From NCBI GenBank assembly GCA_964036275.1, contig OZ038433.1, forward strand, positions 50,485,902-50,549,901: a stretch of DNA of 64,000 nucleotides. Reading direction: 5' to 3'. Both the position numbers and the translations under genes were made by a program. The notes beneath the pieces are model-generated. The model saw only the letters and a list, made by a program, of their open reading frames with translations, ran no database searches and was not told the origin of the DNA. This DNA is from Litoditis marina. Its lineage: Eukaryota; Nematoda; Chromadorea; Rhabditida; Rhabditidae. Of this stretch, positions 47,663 to 61,700 are shown piece after piece; positions within the stretch are counted from its first letter, which is position 1, and every line of letters begins with the position of its first letter.

Positions 47663-49785
47663 TCTTACTGAAAACTATCAGATTCAGAAAAGAATTACAT
47701 TGCGCTCCACAAAGGAGTAAATGCGTCATGACACATCATTCCTGAAGCGTACAACATGGTCGAACAGTTGAAAACTTGTAATGAATGAAAAGGTACAAAC
47801 TTACTCAGACATGTTTGCGGTGAATTCTATATCTAACCGGGTTTTTAGGTAACCTAACCCTTTTTTGGTAACCTATTTTTCAGGTTACCTCAGTAGGTAA
47901 CCGGATGGTAACCTAAAAAGAAAAACCGGTTACCTGTTTTTCTAACGCAAAATGTGGTTTTTACCGTTAGTTTGAACGGTAACCGGATTTTAGTTTCAGG
48001 TTACTTTTAGGTTACCTACCAAGGTAACCTCAAAAATAGGTTACCAAAAAAGGGTTAGGTTACCTAAAAACCCGGTTAGTTGTAGAATTGGCCCATGTTT
48101 GCAATAAAACATAATTCCCATAATGCCCTCGTTCTATTAAATATCAATAAATAATTTCACCAAAACTTCGAAACTAATACAGGCTACAAACTACAAAATG
48201 TTCGCGGAACAGTCATCACAACTGTCATTGTGATCTGTCCTAAATAAAATAACTGAACATCTCTAACGCCGTCTATTATATTATATGGGAGATCATTTGC
48301 TCTTGTAAGGAGATTGAATATGACCATAATCTCTAGAGGGAGGTATAGATCACATTCCAGTGATAAGTGGAGAATCATCATCACAACAAGTTTTCTTCAA
48401 TATTTATTACAAAGTCAATAGTATATCTGTAAAAGGCGCTGCCTGGTAAAATACAAGAGCTCAAACATGCATTCGAGAATCGACTTTAAAACAATGTTGC
48501 ACAAAAGAATGATAAAACAGAGACAAATAGAGAAAAAAACAATTATAAACATGAAATACCCGTGTGAAGTTGCAGAGAAAACTGGAAACTTTAATTCTAC
48601 AAAAAATATGTGGCTATTCTGAAAAGATACTGATCTTGGGTTTCCTGAGGTTATCCCGTCCCGACTTTATTCTAAACGGCTGAGCATCTTTTAAAGACCC
48701 CAAATTCTCTATAGTTGCAACCGAATGTTATATATGCTGAAAAAAACTAATCCCGGTAATCACATCCCTACACAATATCTTCGATTCAAAGTGAGTGCTA
48801 ACTTGGTTCTAACTTCAGAGAGAACAGAGTGTTATTACTACTTTCATATTGAACTTGAGCCCCACTACATGCAATTGATTGAAAAAGGTCGAAACTAGTG
48901 TTATAATCTGATATGACAATCGTGCTTACTGAATACGGAAAACCCATTGAGCGGCTAAATCGAAAAAGTGAGGGGAAATCGTGAGAGACCCGCTTCCCGC
49001 CACAAACTGAAAGATCTCAACAGCAATGAAAACGAAAAAGATAACAACGAATAGTGATTACTATAGATAACAAAACCTTGAGCAGACTAGAAACCTAAAC
49101 TATAAGCAACAAATTATAGCTTCATGACCGTACATCAAACTCTACTCTACATCTTGGAGCACTAATACCTTAAGTCAGAGACAAGTAATGAGAGTTGAGT
49201 CAAAAATATGCTGTACTAGCCCTGAGTAGAATGATTGTGAAATTCTTTCACAATACACTAACTCTATCAGATAAAGAATTTACAACAGAGTGATGCGGAT
49301 CCTCGTAGAAACGTCATCTGGCTGGTATGAAAATACGCGCCAGTTTCGCAATTCAAACGGGCTGGCAGCTGGCTGGTCGGAACTCGGCCAATGACGTTTT
49401 CTCATTGGTGCAGGTGACATAAGCACACTTCACGCTATTGAATGCTGAAAACATAGAATAAACGTTACCAATTGTGACCCTCTTAAACATCTAAGTTCCA
49501 TTGTTCGTTCGTAATCGACCATTGAGATAATTACCATTACCGAGTAGCAAATCCTAGGGTCTGAATAATAATTGAGAGGAGACTATTCATTCACTTTTTC
49601 ACTTCGCACCTTTACTCTCCACAAAACCAGAACGTATACCATTACTGACGAGAATTAATGCTTCGAAAAACTGAACTGCGATGTACAACAGTACTATTCT
49701 TTATATTGTCTAATGATTACCAAATTAATGTATGTAGTATGTCTCTAACCTTAAAATACCTTGATGTGTATCCAAATGCACTCCA
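47663..49785. other. Intergenic region CYTH / TSC2
   Basis: No supported exon in 2.1 kb. Contains the GGTAACC hairpin at 47834-48078. AT-rich remainder with no recognisable element; it should hold the CYTH promoter and TSC2 3' UTR. Confidence 0.5.
47834..48078. repeat. GGTAACC-rich long hairpin
   Basis: Symmetric element from TAACCGGGTTTTTAGGTAAC to GTTACCTAAAAACCCGGTTA, built from at least eight GGTAACC/GGTTACC words. It lies about 170 bp above the CYTH start. Confidence 0.9.
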
Positions 49786-52700
49786 CTAGACCGTCGGTGC
49801 GGCCATTTTGTCGCGAATAGCATGTATTTTTCGGAGACGATCGACTCCTAGGGAGATATAGGGCAGGTTCGGGTCCTCCTGCACCGATCGATACACGTTC
49901 ACAGACAGTTGAGCACGAACGGCCAGCTTACGCAGCAGACGAGCGGCACTACTGAACAAGAAGGCGATTGAAACATGGACACAACCATAATCTGGCAAAA
50001 TTGCTCGCCTAAAAAGCCGGGAAAGGTCAAAATGAGGTGTTATTTCTGCGAAATCTAGACAGATGAAAATACGCGCCATTTTTGCCATTTTAACCGGCTA
50101 CCGGCAGGCTAAACGAAACATTACAAAGACAGATGTGTAAATCGGAACACATTCACACTGGAGATATGTGAACATTCAATAAAGATCAAAATATGTTCGC
50201 TTCAAAGTCTGATATCTTGATATTCAGCTACTTTTTGATATAAACGTAATGAAAACTACAAGGAAACCATTTCTCTGAATGAACCCACCTGTCACTAAGT
50301 AGTACCCGCTTCATGCCCAGCCAACAGGCAATCTCCTGCTTCGCGTGGACTGTCAACAACACCGAACTCGTGTCACAAGGAACCACCTAAACAACAAACC
50401 AATAGTTTTTTCTCTCTCACTTTAACTACCTGAACTCTGTGTTGCTTTATTCATAATATGTAAGTAGTTCACAATCACCGAAAACCATTCCAGAGTCGTA
50501 ATAATATGATAACCTTATGATTGTACGAGATTAGCGGCAACCATGAGGTGATGAGGTATGCAACTCAACGGCAGTCGAAGTGACCGCAAACTAACCGAAC
50601 CAAACAGTTATCTAGATATATTCTCCATCTCCTACTGTCAATGAACTTCGGCATATTGTTATATTATTGGTTCAAATAATAAAACCAAAGATCTAGATAA
50701 TACTTTCATCCTTTTTATCATAAAAATACAATAAAAGTCAAATCTACCTCGAGAGCAACGTGAACAAACTGTCCACAAACAGAGCCCAGTTTGTACGGCT
50801 GACCACTCTCATTGAAGACGATCGATACGAAATTGTTGGCTATCAGCAACTTCTTCGAGTTGCAGTTCGGATCCTTGGCAGAGTTGGGCATGAGGGTGGC
50901 AATCAGGAACACCTTGAAACATTCAAATGCATCACACTATTAAGAAATTATAGAATACTGCAGACGTGATACGAGATAATAAATGCTGGAAAAACGAAAG
51001 GTATTAACATCGACGCTGAGAAGGCTGGCTTCACTTTCAAAAAAGAGCAATCTGAAAAAAAAACTAACTATTCTGCTCAGCTCGTCCTTGTACTCGTACG
51101 TGTACTGTCCATGTTTGCCCAATTCCAATCCTCCAGGACACTTATCGAGGCTGATTGGATCTCCCAGAAGCCTAAATTATTAATAATAATGTATAATTAC
51201 ATATTGATATAAGAAAACGTTATACGAACCAATTGAAATATGTTTCATGGACATGGTTCTTCACTCTGACGCGAACGAGAACCTTATAGTGTAATACTAT
51301 CTGAACATACTCACAGTGCTCTAAAAGATACAACATTTACATTTTGGTAGAATATAATTCGAAAACACCAATAATGCAATAATCGATTTTTTACATGACC
51401 ACACATCACAATATTTGTAGTTGAAGGTCACTCACTGCCCAATCGTGATCAAAACTACTGCTCACTCACTTGATGAATCGAGCATATCGCTCCGAGCCGT
51501 AGGTATTTGCCAGCACATCCGTTTCCGTATTCTGATGAGGTCCAATGTACAGCACACCAACTGCGTGCAACTCGATACCAGGCACCTGGATAATATCACT
51601 AATTACATACAGAACTCAAGAGCTAGCCTATTCTCATTTCGACCTCAATTTTTCAACACAAGTACTTAATACGTCACTCCCTTTGTACCAATACTCACAT
51701 ACTTTAGTAAGATTGCCCAGAAACTAATCAAGAAAAAAACAACTCAAGAAACGGGCTCCCTTTCCGCCAACATTGGCCAATTTCTCATACAAAAGCATGA
51801 ATTTTACAATTATGATGAACATGTTACTTTAGATATTTCTCACTAGTACACTGGTATTGGTGCAATGAACATCTCGCAGAACAGGCTGCTTCTCCGCCAA
51901 ACTTGGAAAATAGGGAAAAAAAAACTTGCAACTTGCTTCATTCCGACGCAAAACTTTTAAATCAATATTTCACCCCCTGTTTGTTTTCCTTGTAGAATAG
52001 TCCCACCCTACTGGTATAAGGCCATGTACTAACCCTGTCGAGATTCCTGAGTGCTCGTTGTAGATTCTCATCGACCGCCTTCTTTCCCAGTCGAACCACT
52101 CCGTGCGTATTCACCAGATGGAACATCAACGAGGCAGTACTGCACGGCAACGAGCTGGCTGCAACACAACACAAATCAATGATTGCAACTCGAACAATCT
52201 ACTACAAAGTATCGAAGCATGGGTTCAAATTTCAAATTCATTTCGAATCCTCTCGAACGTATTATTTCCTTGCTATACCCGTTACGCAAGCTTTTGGCCT
52301 GGCGTGAACACGGTGATATAGTTTACTTCAGACTTTGAGATCAAAAAACCCAAAAGCTAACCATACAATCGAACACAACTCAACCCTGCACAAACAGTCG
52401 TAGAACTCAGAACGAAACGGTTGAATATGCGACATGATATGCGAAAATATTCCTACTTTTCGTAAAATCTTCTGGCCATTCTTCGAAGGAGCGCATGATC
52501 CACGAGCCTTTTCCATACATATGCCGCACAATGAGCTGCGTGAAAGACAGAACCGGCACTGAAACACATTCCATTTTAACACTTCGTCAGATCTGGCTAG
52601 TTGACAACTTTAAGCAATAAGTAAGCACTTTTGCACAAATGAAAAAGGGTGTAAGATAGTTCCGAGTAAAAGATTTAAGCCGTTCCATCTCCCTTTCTCT

Positions 52701-55700
52701 CGATCTCACTGTCTCTCCCAATACCTCTACTAATCGTGGCTCGTCTTCTCTGTTGATGAGGACCCCCAGTTGCATACAGATCGTCTAGAGCCTGAAAACA
52801 ACAAGAGAAATCAAGCATCCATGAAAAACCTTGTTTTGAACAAACATTATTACCCGTCGCAGAAAGTTCTCATTCTAGTGAACAATCAATCCACCGAGAT
52901 CACAATATGGGGTGAGCCGGGGAGTTGTTTGTGTTTGTAGTTTGATCCCGTTGTTTTGCGGGCAAAATGAAGAGAAGAAGAGGTGTATGGCGATCAAACT
53001 ACAACGAATCTACGTTCAATCCCTAGAAAACATCATCATACCTTGCGAACCCTATCGGTATAGACGTTAAAAGCCCGAAATGCCTAGGTAACATGACTCC
53101 ACGCAGGTGGTTTCTAAGTTTAATTTGTTTTACATTCTAGTTTTTTTACCTTCCCACTTCCCACTTATATTTATTAACATCTACTCATTCTATCTCTCTT
53201 TCTATTCGTTCACTCCCTATAAAACATCCTGATATACTTCGTTTCACACATCAATAACTTTCTACACACTACACCTACAGTAATCTTTGAATATTCAATG
53301 GCACTTATCTAACCAATCAACAGACTTTTAGATTCACTGTTTTCTCTTGTAGTAAACCAATGTGAAGAACTAAATCACGAAGTTTAAACCCTTTAGAACA
53401 CCTACAAAATATGTAAAAATCCACTTGTAAGATCTACAATCTCACTGTGGAGGGCTAATGATGCGTGAAACAGACTATACCTTGGGTTTGGCGTTCATCG
53501 ATTCGAGTGCCTTCGAGACAGCTCGCCGATCCTGGACAGCCGACTGGTGACGTCGACGCTGGAAAATCGATAATTATCGATTATCAACTGTGGTAATTTA
53601 ATGAGCTCAGTTTATGTTCCGTTGTTATACTTTTGTGTAATAAATGTTATTATTTTGATTATTATTATCGTTGAATCGAGCAACAAGCTATCAACTGCGT
53701 GAAGTTCACTTCATCAAAACGTTAGCACAAATCAACGACTAGGGGAGATGAAAGGTGCACCACCAAATTAATATGAATAAAACAAAAAACAACTTTGTTA
53801 GTGATTCAAACGAGTTTAACTACTCACAAACTCGACAAAGCCGTTGTCGCCAGACAGCGAGGGCGGTGAATTCGGTTCGCCGCTCACGGAGAACACGTCA
53901 TCGTTGTCTGAAGTAACAATACAGTTGTACATTCTATCAACTGCGTGAAGTTCACTTCATCACAACGTAGTTTCTAGTTTGGTAATCTTGGCAAGGGCAA
54001 GATAGAGTTATTTTACCAGGACATTATGCAGCGTGTTTAACTGGAAGAATCGGTTCTATTCCAGAGAATAGTCAGACATTGCTGATGTACGAGTTTCGGT
54101 TTTTTGAGCCGCGAATTAAGGGGTGTACACATAAAAACAACCCATTTTTGTCTGCCCCACAATTGCTTTGAACGAACCATCATCTTTCTTGTCGACCAGC
54201 GTTCGAATCGTGATGATGCAGTCGTTGATGAAGTAGAACTCCTGAGAGGTCTCCACGAGTCCGGCGGGTGGCTGAAATAATCAATACCAGGTGGGTTTAC
54301 GGCCAATTCCACAAGGAACCCGGTATTTCGTTAACCCTATCACGTAACCTTAACCTGGTTACTTGGTGAACCCTTTTGTTAGCCCATTGATAACCCTCTT
54401 TCACAGTGACTTTTGGGGGGAAATTTGGGGTTACCAAGCGGTTGACCAAATGGTTAACCAGGTAACCCATTTAAAGTTACCTGATAGTGTTAACTAAATA
54501 CCGGGTTTAATACAGAATTCGCCTGTATTTCCTAAAGCTGACAATATGAATTCTCAGAACCAGGCTTGTGAACATAGGTAGAATACCCCGTCAAAACGGC
54601 GCTGACCCACGCTCATTTTTGGCGCTTTTCGGACTCATACTTTATTTTTGAAAGTGAAAACTGCCAGAAATGCAGTAAAGGTATAAAGGAGACAAATATT
54701 CACATTTGCAGGGGTATCATTTCCATTTTTTTAGGGTTACGCACGTTCATTACAGTTGCACTGGCACTGAACTATTTTACCTATGCTTGTGAAGTTAGTA
54801 CCATGAATCCGTAGTCCCGTAAGTGTGTCGACTGACTAGGTCTAACCACAAACCTCATCTTAAAAACAAACCTGAGCAACGCCGGTTGTCTCATCTTCCA
54901 TGCGACCGAGACGGAAAAACGCACTCATCGCCCGCTGCACCTCGTCGAATATCTGAAACACAAGAACAATCTTCAAGGTAATCGTAACAATTTGAATAAG
55001 AAACATCTAGAAGGCGCTGCTTAAAAAACTTCGAACTACAGAGAGATTGAACATAGGTTACACCGTAAAGTAAACATTGAGACTTTCCAACGAGTTTATG
55101 TATAATGCAGATACTTTAGAGGAATATTTGTAGAAGTTTAGGTAGTGGATGCATACCCTAAATGCCTCAGAGTTGTGACTTTTTCAAACAGGGGTGTTTT
55201 GCCCCCCCCCCCCCCTCAGCCAGAATATAAGGGGGTTTTGCCCTTAATTTAGAAAATCACTAAATCTGAATTTGAGGGGGGGGGGGGGTTTGCCCAAATC
55301 TTCGGACCAAAAACAGGGGGGGGGGGGTTTCTCAAAACGCTGAGCATTAAGGGTATGAGTGGATGTGGGTCTTGTTTTCAAGGATGAACAAACTAGATAA
55401 AGTAACAAGACCAAAACTGACAATATCCGGTCCCCGCTCCTCCCTATAGTTGACCATGCCATCCATGGGTGGCGGGGTAGACGGGTCGCCGCCCAACAAA
55501 AAGATATGACCCGGTACCTGGAAGGAGAAAATTGCAGACACTCAATATTCGCTTTCGAAAACAATACATTTCCTCCATACCCCGGAGAAGTTTTCGACGA
55601 GTCAGGAAATATCAAAATTTGTCTATTTTTGATACGAAAAACGATATCGAAAATTTCACGGGTTCTAATCTAAAAATGGACTTCTTTTTGTCAAATAGTC

Positions 55701-58700
55701 AAACCTTACTGGTGTATGATTTCCTATTCGCTACAGTCTCGGACTCTAGTTCTTGTTATACCAACACATTTTATCTCAAGGGTTTATCCATACTATACTA
55801 ATAAATGACAACGAATACGTGAAAATTACACGCAGGTTGATGAGTACCATTCAAATTCATATACTTCACTTCAATGTTACAAGTTACAACAAATCTCGAA
55901 TCAATAAATTTTCCCAAAATAGGCCACGCCCACCTGTCGCCCGTCTCCACTGTGTTGTCGGTGCATGCCATCGGAGAGGAAGAGCAAGGGCGTGTCACGG
56001 ACCTTCTGCTCGATGTAACTGAAACAATCTAGTTGGGAAGACAGTAGACAGTTATGAGAAAACATTGCAACGTATCAACCCTAATACTTAATCTCGACGA
56101 GAAAATGTGCTGGTAGAAGAGATGTCAGCTGCTTCAATGATCACTCCATGATTTCTCACTCAGCTCACCAGTCGCAGAAAACTGGTGCAAATGTTTCTGA
56201 GAACTGCAGCGGGCTCATGACGTTCAAAATTCAAATTCTCCGACGAAAATGGTATGAATAAGGTGTCCAAACAAAGAAAAAGGACCGCCTAAGGAATTAA
56301 AGAGACGGAATATCTTACTTTCTGATAACTAGCTTCATGTTGTCTCCGTCGGGTATCTGCGAATACCACCGCATCAGAATCCGATGTATGCAGGCGACGA
56401 TGTACGTGTTGAACTGACGAATATCGGCATAGGGTGCCAGAATGTCGACCACCATACGGAAGTGTTTCTCCTGCAAACGGAACAATGATTGAATGCATTT
56501 ATAACGCGACTTGAGCGTGTCAAAGAATATAAACATGATTAGGTAAACAATTCTGGTTATGTGGACTGCATTTATGATATAAATACATCAACATAAGTAT
56601 TTACGATACGCTGAACGGCTAAACTTATAACTTGACAAATTCAAGCTCTTAGAGACCGTACACTCACCTGGAAAAACTTGTGAAACTCGGGAATCTCGGC
56701 CGAGTCGCTCATGAATTCGATGAGGGGAATGGCTCGTTTGGCGGTCGGCCTCAGCTGGATGAGGTGGTCGATGAGCACGAGGGCCATCGCCCCCATCGGG
56801 TCAGGCACCAGCTGCACCGCCACGTCACACGCCATCAGCGCCTGCAATGAGCATAAGTGAGATTGTCCCCAAGGGCGGGCAGAACATGGTTTGAAGAAGA
56901 GTCTAATACGACCCCCTCCCTTTTGAAAATCGAAGTCCAAATTCAACAAATAAATGAAAAATTTCAAACGAAGTTTCATTTGGTTGGTTGCTGAAAACCT
57001 GCAATTTTCAACCTCATCTGGATCAAAAAAGACCCCTTCTTGACTTTTTTTTGGTTTTTCAAGCTATATGTGTCCTCCCCTGATTGTACCCAAGTAAACT
57101 GGCCCAAATGAGAAACGAGCATATGCTTAAACGCATTTTCAAGTGGTATCCAACGTTTTAAAAATAATTTTGAGGCCATCAACGCCATAAACGTAAAATT
57201 CTATCCCAGTAAAGTTGCCCGAATGATCATAAGTTCCAAAACCAGACTCTCTTCTCGTCAACAGCGGACAGTGGCTCATTTTTGATAGAAAATCATTATG
57301 AAAAGTTTCACGACGCTATAATGAAAATCGAACACCTTTTGGTAGGATGCTCACACCTTATTTGTGTGTGAAGTGTGAATGTAGAATTACGTGAAACTAG
57401 GATCTACGATTGATATCGATAAATTGTATAATTATTCAGATTTCAGAATAAACCAGAAACAGATGAAATAGACCGTTTATATAACTATATTTTCAGGTGC
57501 ACGAGTTCCAAAGAAAACATACCTCCATCTGCTCATGATGAACACAGTCCACCAACACTCGACAAACTTCTTTGTTCTTCTTTTCTTGAGAATAGGTGTA
57601 GTTTAACTGAAAAACATCCGATGAAGCTATTCACCAAATTCAACATATAGTGCCCTTTTTTGGTAACTTTCCAGTAATGTTATGCACAAACAATAGGCTT
57701 GAGGAATACAGGTTTTTTTTTCTCTAGCTATTCTGGCTAATTGGACAATGTGTATGTGACCGAAATGTGCCAACGAACCAGTGTGGCCAGTACGGGTGGC
57801 AGGTACTTTGCCAGCTGATGATGGGGATCATCCAGATCTCCCCGCTCCCCCCTCCGGTACAGACACACGAGGGCATGCGACAGATTGTCCACCTAAAACA
57901 ACCGACATTTTCAGTTTTGCGAGATTGTACGGAATGTTTGAAACAACTTAAATGCGAGCCCACTTTAATAACCCGGTCTCATATACGTGATCTCACGAGC
58001 CTACGAAGTGGTAGTTTTGTAACTAAGAGAGAAAGACTACCTGACTTTCAATCCATTTCCGGAGGCAAAAAGGTTGCCTCATGTATGCTTCTTGACAAAA
58101 CCCTAGCTGCCTCACTGACCCAATATTAGTGTGTTACTCGAAATAAAAGGCCTATGACCCGCAACAACTCAGTTTTTTCACCATTATTCTTTTTGGCAAC
58201 CTTTTGTTCCGTCATTGCACACTGTGTGATGAATATTCGATTTAAATTAAACTGCGGTCAGATCAACACCAACCTCCTGTTGTGTGGCCGTCCGCACCAG
58301 CTGAACGTGTTCGAGCACGCGACCCAACCGCTCCAGACACTCCCGTACCACCGTCCAGCTGGAAACAGAACATTTAAAGAGATACTAGAAAATTGAAAAT
58401 ATTTTACAAAACAATTATGTGATTTTTAAACAAGCCTAACTAATTGTAATTTGTAAATACCGGGATACTTATACAGTGATTAGAAAGCTAACTAGTGAAT
58501 GTTATGGCTTGGTTAAGTCACAGAAAAACTTGTAATTCAACTCGCAGACTATAAAATGATTCTGACCTCTTATCCTGACTGATGACTAGTGTGACGGTCC
58601 GGCAGATATCAGACCAGACGAAACCGGCATCTTTCCGGTCGATTTTCCGTTTCACAAACATGTTCGACTGCGGTTCCACATCTTCTCGGCCGAGACGCTC

Positions 58701-61700
58701 TAGAAAGACAAAAAATCAGTAATAGATTGGAAAGAAGTTGCCCCATACACCAGTAAGGTTCGACTATATTACAAAGGGAAGTCCATTTTTGAATTAACCC
58801 GTTAAAATAACCCATCGGATGGAGAACTGAAAGGAGGTCTTCTTTCGATTCATCGGTTGAAATAGTAGATAACGATGTCGACAAAATGCACTTATACGAC
58901 CACTCAAAAACAGCCTAACTCCATCTAATCCATTTTCCGTTCAAAGTTTATATACAGGAATATGAGGAAAATGTAGATAGAAAGAAAAGAATGCTGGAAA
59001 ACTACTGTACAACTACCAAGAAACTTACGAAGACGGTTCGTGATAGGACAGCAGTGAATAGATAGAAGAGCATTCATGACAGCCGCTCGGACCTAAAACA
59101 TGAATATCAATAAAATAGATAGATAAATATAAAGGAAATTGAAAAGATGTGATATGACAGCCGCTCGGACCTAAAACATAAATATCAATAAAAAAAATGA
59201 ATAAATAAATATAAAGGAAATTAAAAAGATGAAGAGAAGTAAACACAATGTAAAGTTTCCATGAACATTCGCTCACCTCTGAGCCCTGATCCTCGAGCCA
59301 ATCCGCTGCGTACTGAGTATCAATGTGCTCCACAAGGATACCTTAATCACAATTGTACATTAATTCACACGAATTTGAGTAGAGTGTATCATATTTCACT
59401 GGAACTACAAACTATACATATTACATATACATAATTTTGAGGCTGAGCGCAGCAAACATACAAAACCTATAATCGAGACATCAGAATTGAGCTAAACATC
59501 CACAATGTTCATCTTTTTATCAACGATTAAATGTCCAGAAAGTATGTGAAGGTAAAAAAGTGAAGACAAGACATACCTATAAGGGAGGCCAGAGTCTTTG
59601 CAGACAGCTGTTTCCATCTTTCTGCCAGCACCTCATCGATGCCCAGGGCCATTATCAACAGGTTGTCAATTGTGATCACTGAAATTCACATGCTGCAGGG
59701 GTGACCACAAGTTGCACGCGTGCCACATTTTTGGGGGGAGGGGGGTCATAAAGGCCCCGATGGGGCCGAAAATTCTGGGAATGATGGTGATATTTGCCGA
59801 ATTTTGTGAAAATCTCGCAATTTTGAAGAATAATTTCGTATTTTTCGGCGAATTTCTAGTTTTTAAGGGGGAAGGGTCGTACCGGTGATAGGGTCGGTCA
59901 ACTTTTTGGTCACCCCTGCATAGCTGAAACATTTGAACGATCGTCCAGGTTCCTCAAAGAATTTTTTGAAGTTTCTTTAACGTTCCACGGTTAATTCAAT
60001 GCAAAGGCGCGAGAAAAACTAATTTATTGATGCTCTGTGGATCATTTATGCACAATTCATTAGAGGAGATTCGAAAACTTGGTTTTTGAGGCGCATTCGC
60101 GTTGGAGCGCATGAATTAACCATGGAGCACAAGGCACGAAATTTGATTCCTGTTGGACCATCTTTGAGACTTTAAGATGACTAAGCAAATTTTTTCTTTT
60201 GCATTGAAACTGACCTGCAGGCCCTGAATGTTCGATATCGCACGTTTTGAATCCTTCCTCCAAATCGAGATCACTCTCGTGGCATGTGGGGTGAGCTGAA
60301 AATTAACAATTCGTCTGTTTAAAGGAAGGGGGGGGGGGAAGGAACTAAACTAACCAACCTTATTTGCAATTTGCATACCTTTCACGTGTTTTATTTCGTT
60401 TTGGCGCATGCAACGCTAAGATTAGGTACCCCGTCGTACCTAAACTAGCATTCCATTCTGCATTCTGCGAACTTTGATACGCTTCCTCAGCTAGCGACAC
60501 TCACAACATACATGATTACATGGTTGACTTTATTTATTTATCTACATTCAAAGAATGTGACACTCGCTCATCAGAGAAAAAGAAGAAGAATAGAGAAAAA
60601 ATTGCCATGAAATTTAAATTGTTCACAGTTCACTTTTTGTACGATGTTTAGTAGATAAAAACTGTATCCATACCATATATATTTGCCTATATTTTCAATA
60701 TACACTCCTGAAATCTCACCTCTCACGATACTTCCATTCAGAAGTTGTTTGATGAGGTTGACTATCGATTGAAACAGCAGACTGTCACCTCGGATAGTCA
60801 CCGTCTTGGCAACATCAAACAGTACATTGATCATTTGGTACTGGAACAATTAGGATCATATTGTTGACATCTACTGCCTGCATATTTTATACATTTATAA
60901 CCTTACAAAAGCCATATTAAACGATGTAACAAAGCTTTTTCCTTCCTGTGCGTGTTTACGTTCCATTCGTAATCGTAAACACGCTCAGAAAGTTATAAAG
61001 CACCAATGAAGAGAGCCACTAATAGAGTATCAACATAGAGTAGTAACTCACTCAGTCATATTTTATCAAACCAAAATAACCTGAATTCGTGGATCCTTCT
61101 CATTGGCGGTTTCTTGCAGCACTGGTAGCATCAACTGAGTGATCAGCTCGTGTTCATACAACATTCTGTACTTGGTATACACAGAATGTAGCACGGAGAA
61201 CACCTGGAAAGAGAAAGTATTGAGATATTGTGAACCAAAAAGAACTACATAGGTATTGCCCCGATATCATACAGGGTTAAGAGTTCGCCTTTCCCAAGCC
61301 AGTCTATACGGTATATATGGTGTATGTTATCGTATTGATTCCGTTGCTTTTTGCTAAAAATTTGTTAAAGCAGGATGATTATGTGGACCAATCCCGTATC
61401 AACGGTCCTTTAAGCTGCAATTGAAAAATGTATTGCATTTTAAAGGACTGAAGCGTTGGGAAGGGCGATTACGGACCACATAATCGTCCTTCTTTGAAAA
61501 AAGATGGCTCTCATCGAGTTCTAACTAGAACTTATCGGAATCAATGAATAGCTTTCATCGCCTCTTTTCATTAATAAAGTGAGTGGATGATTCAGTGGGG
61601 GTTAGCCGGTATACCTTGATTCTTCTCTCGGCCACCTGCTTTTCATCGGAATAGACCTTGATCAACTTGAGCATACTCTGAATCCAATCAGGCGACAGTG

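Noticed and set aside
50748..52158. RalGAP-alpha (HGAP) instead of tuberin
   Set aside because: RalGAP-alpha shares a GGL...FH.ATRMP layout, but FVSIVFNESGQPYKLGS, the VGVLYIG strand and the Arg-rich end fit TSC2 clearly better. A phylogeny would settle it.
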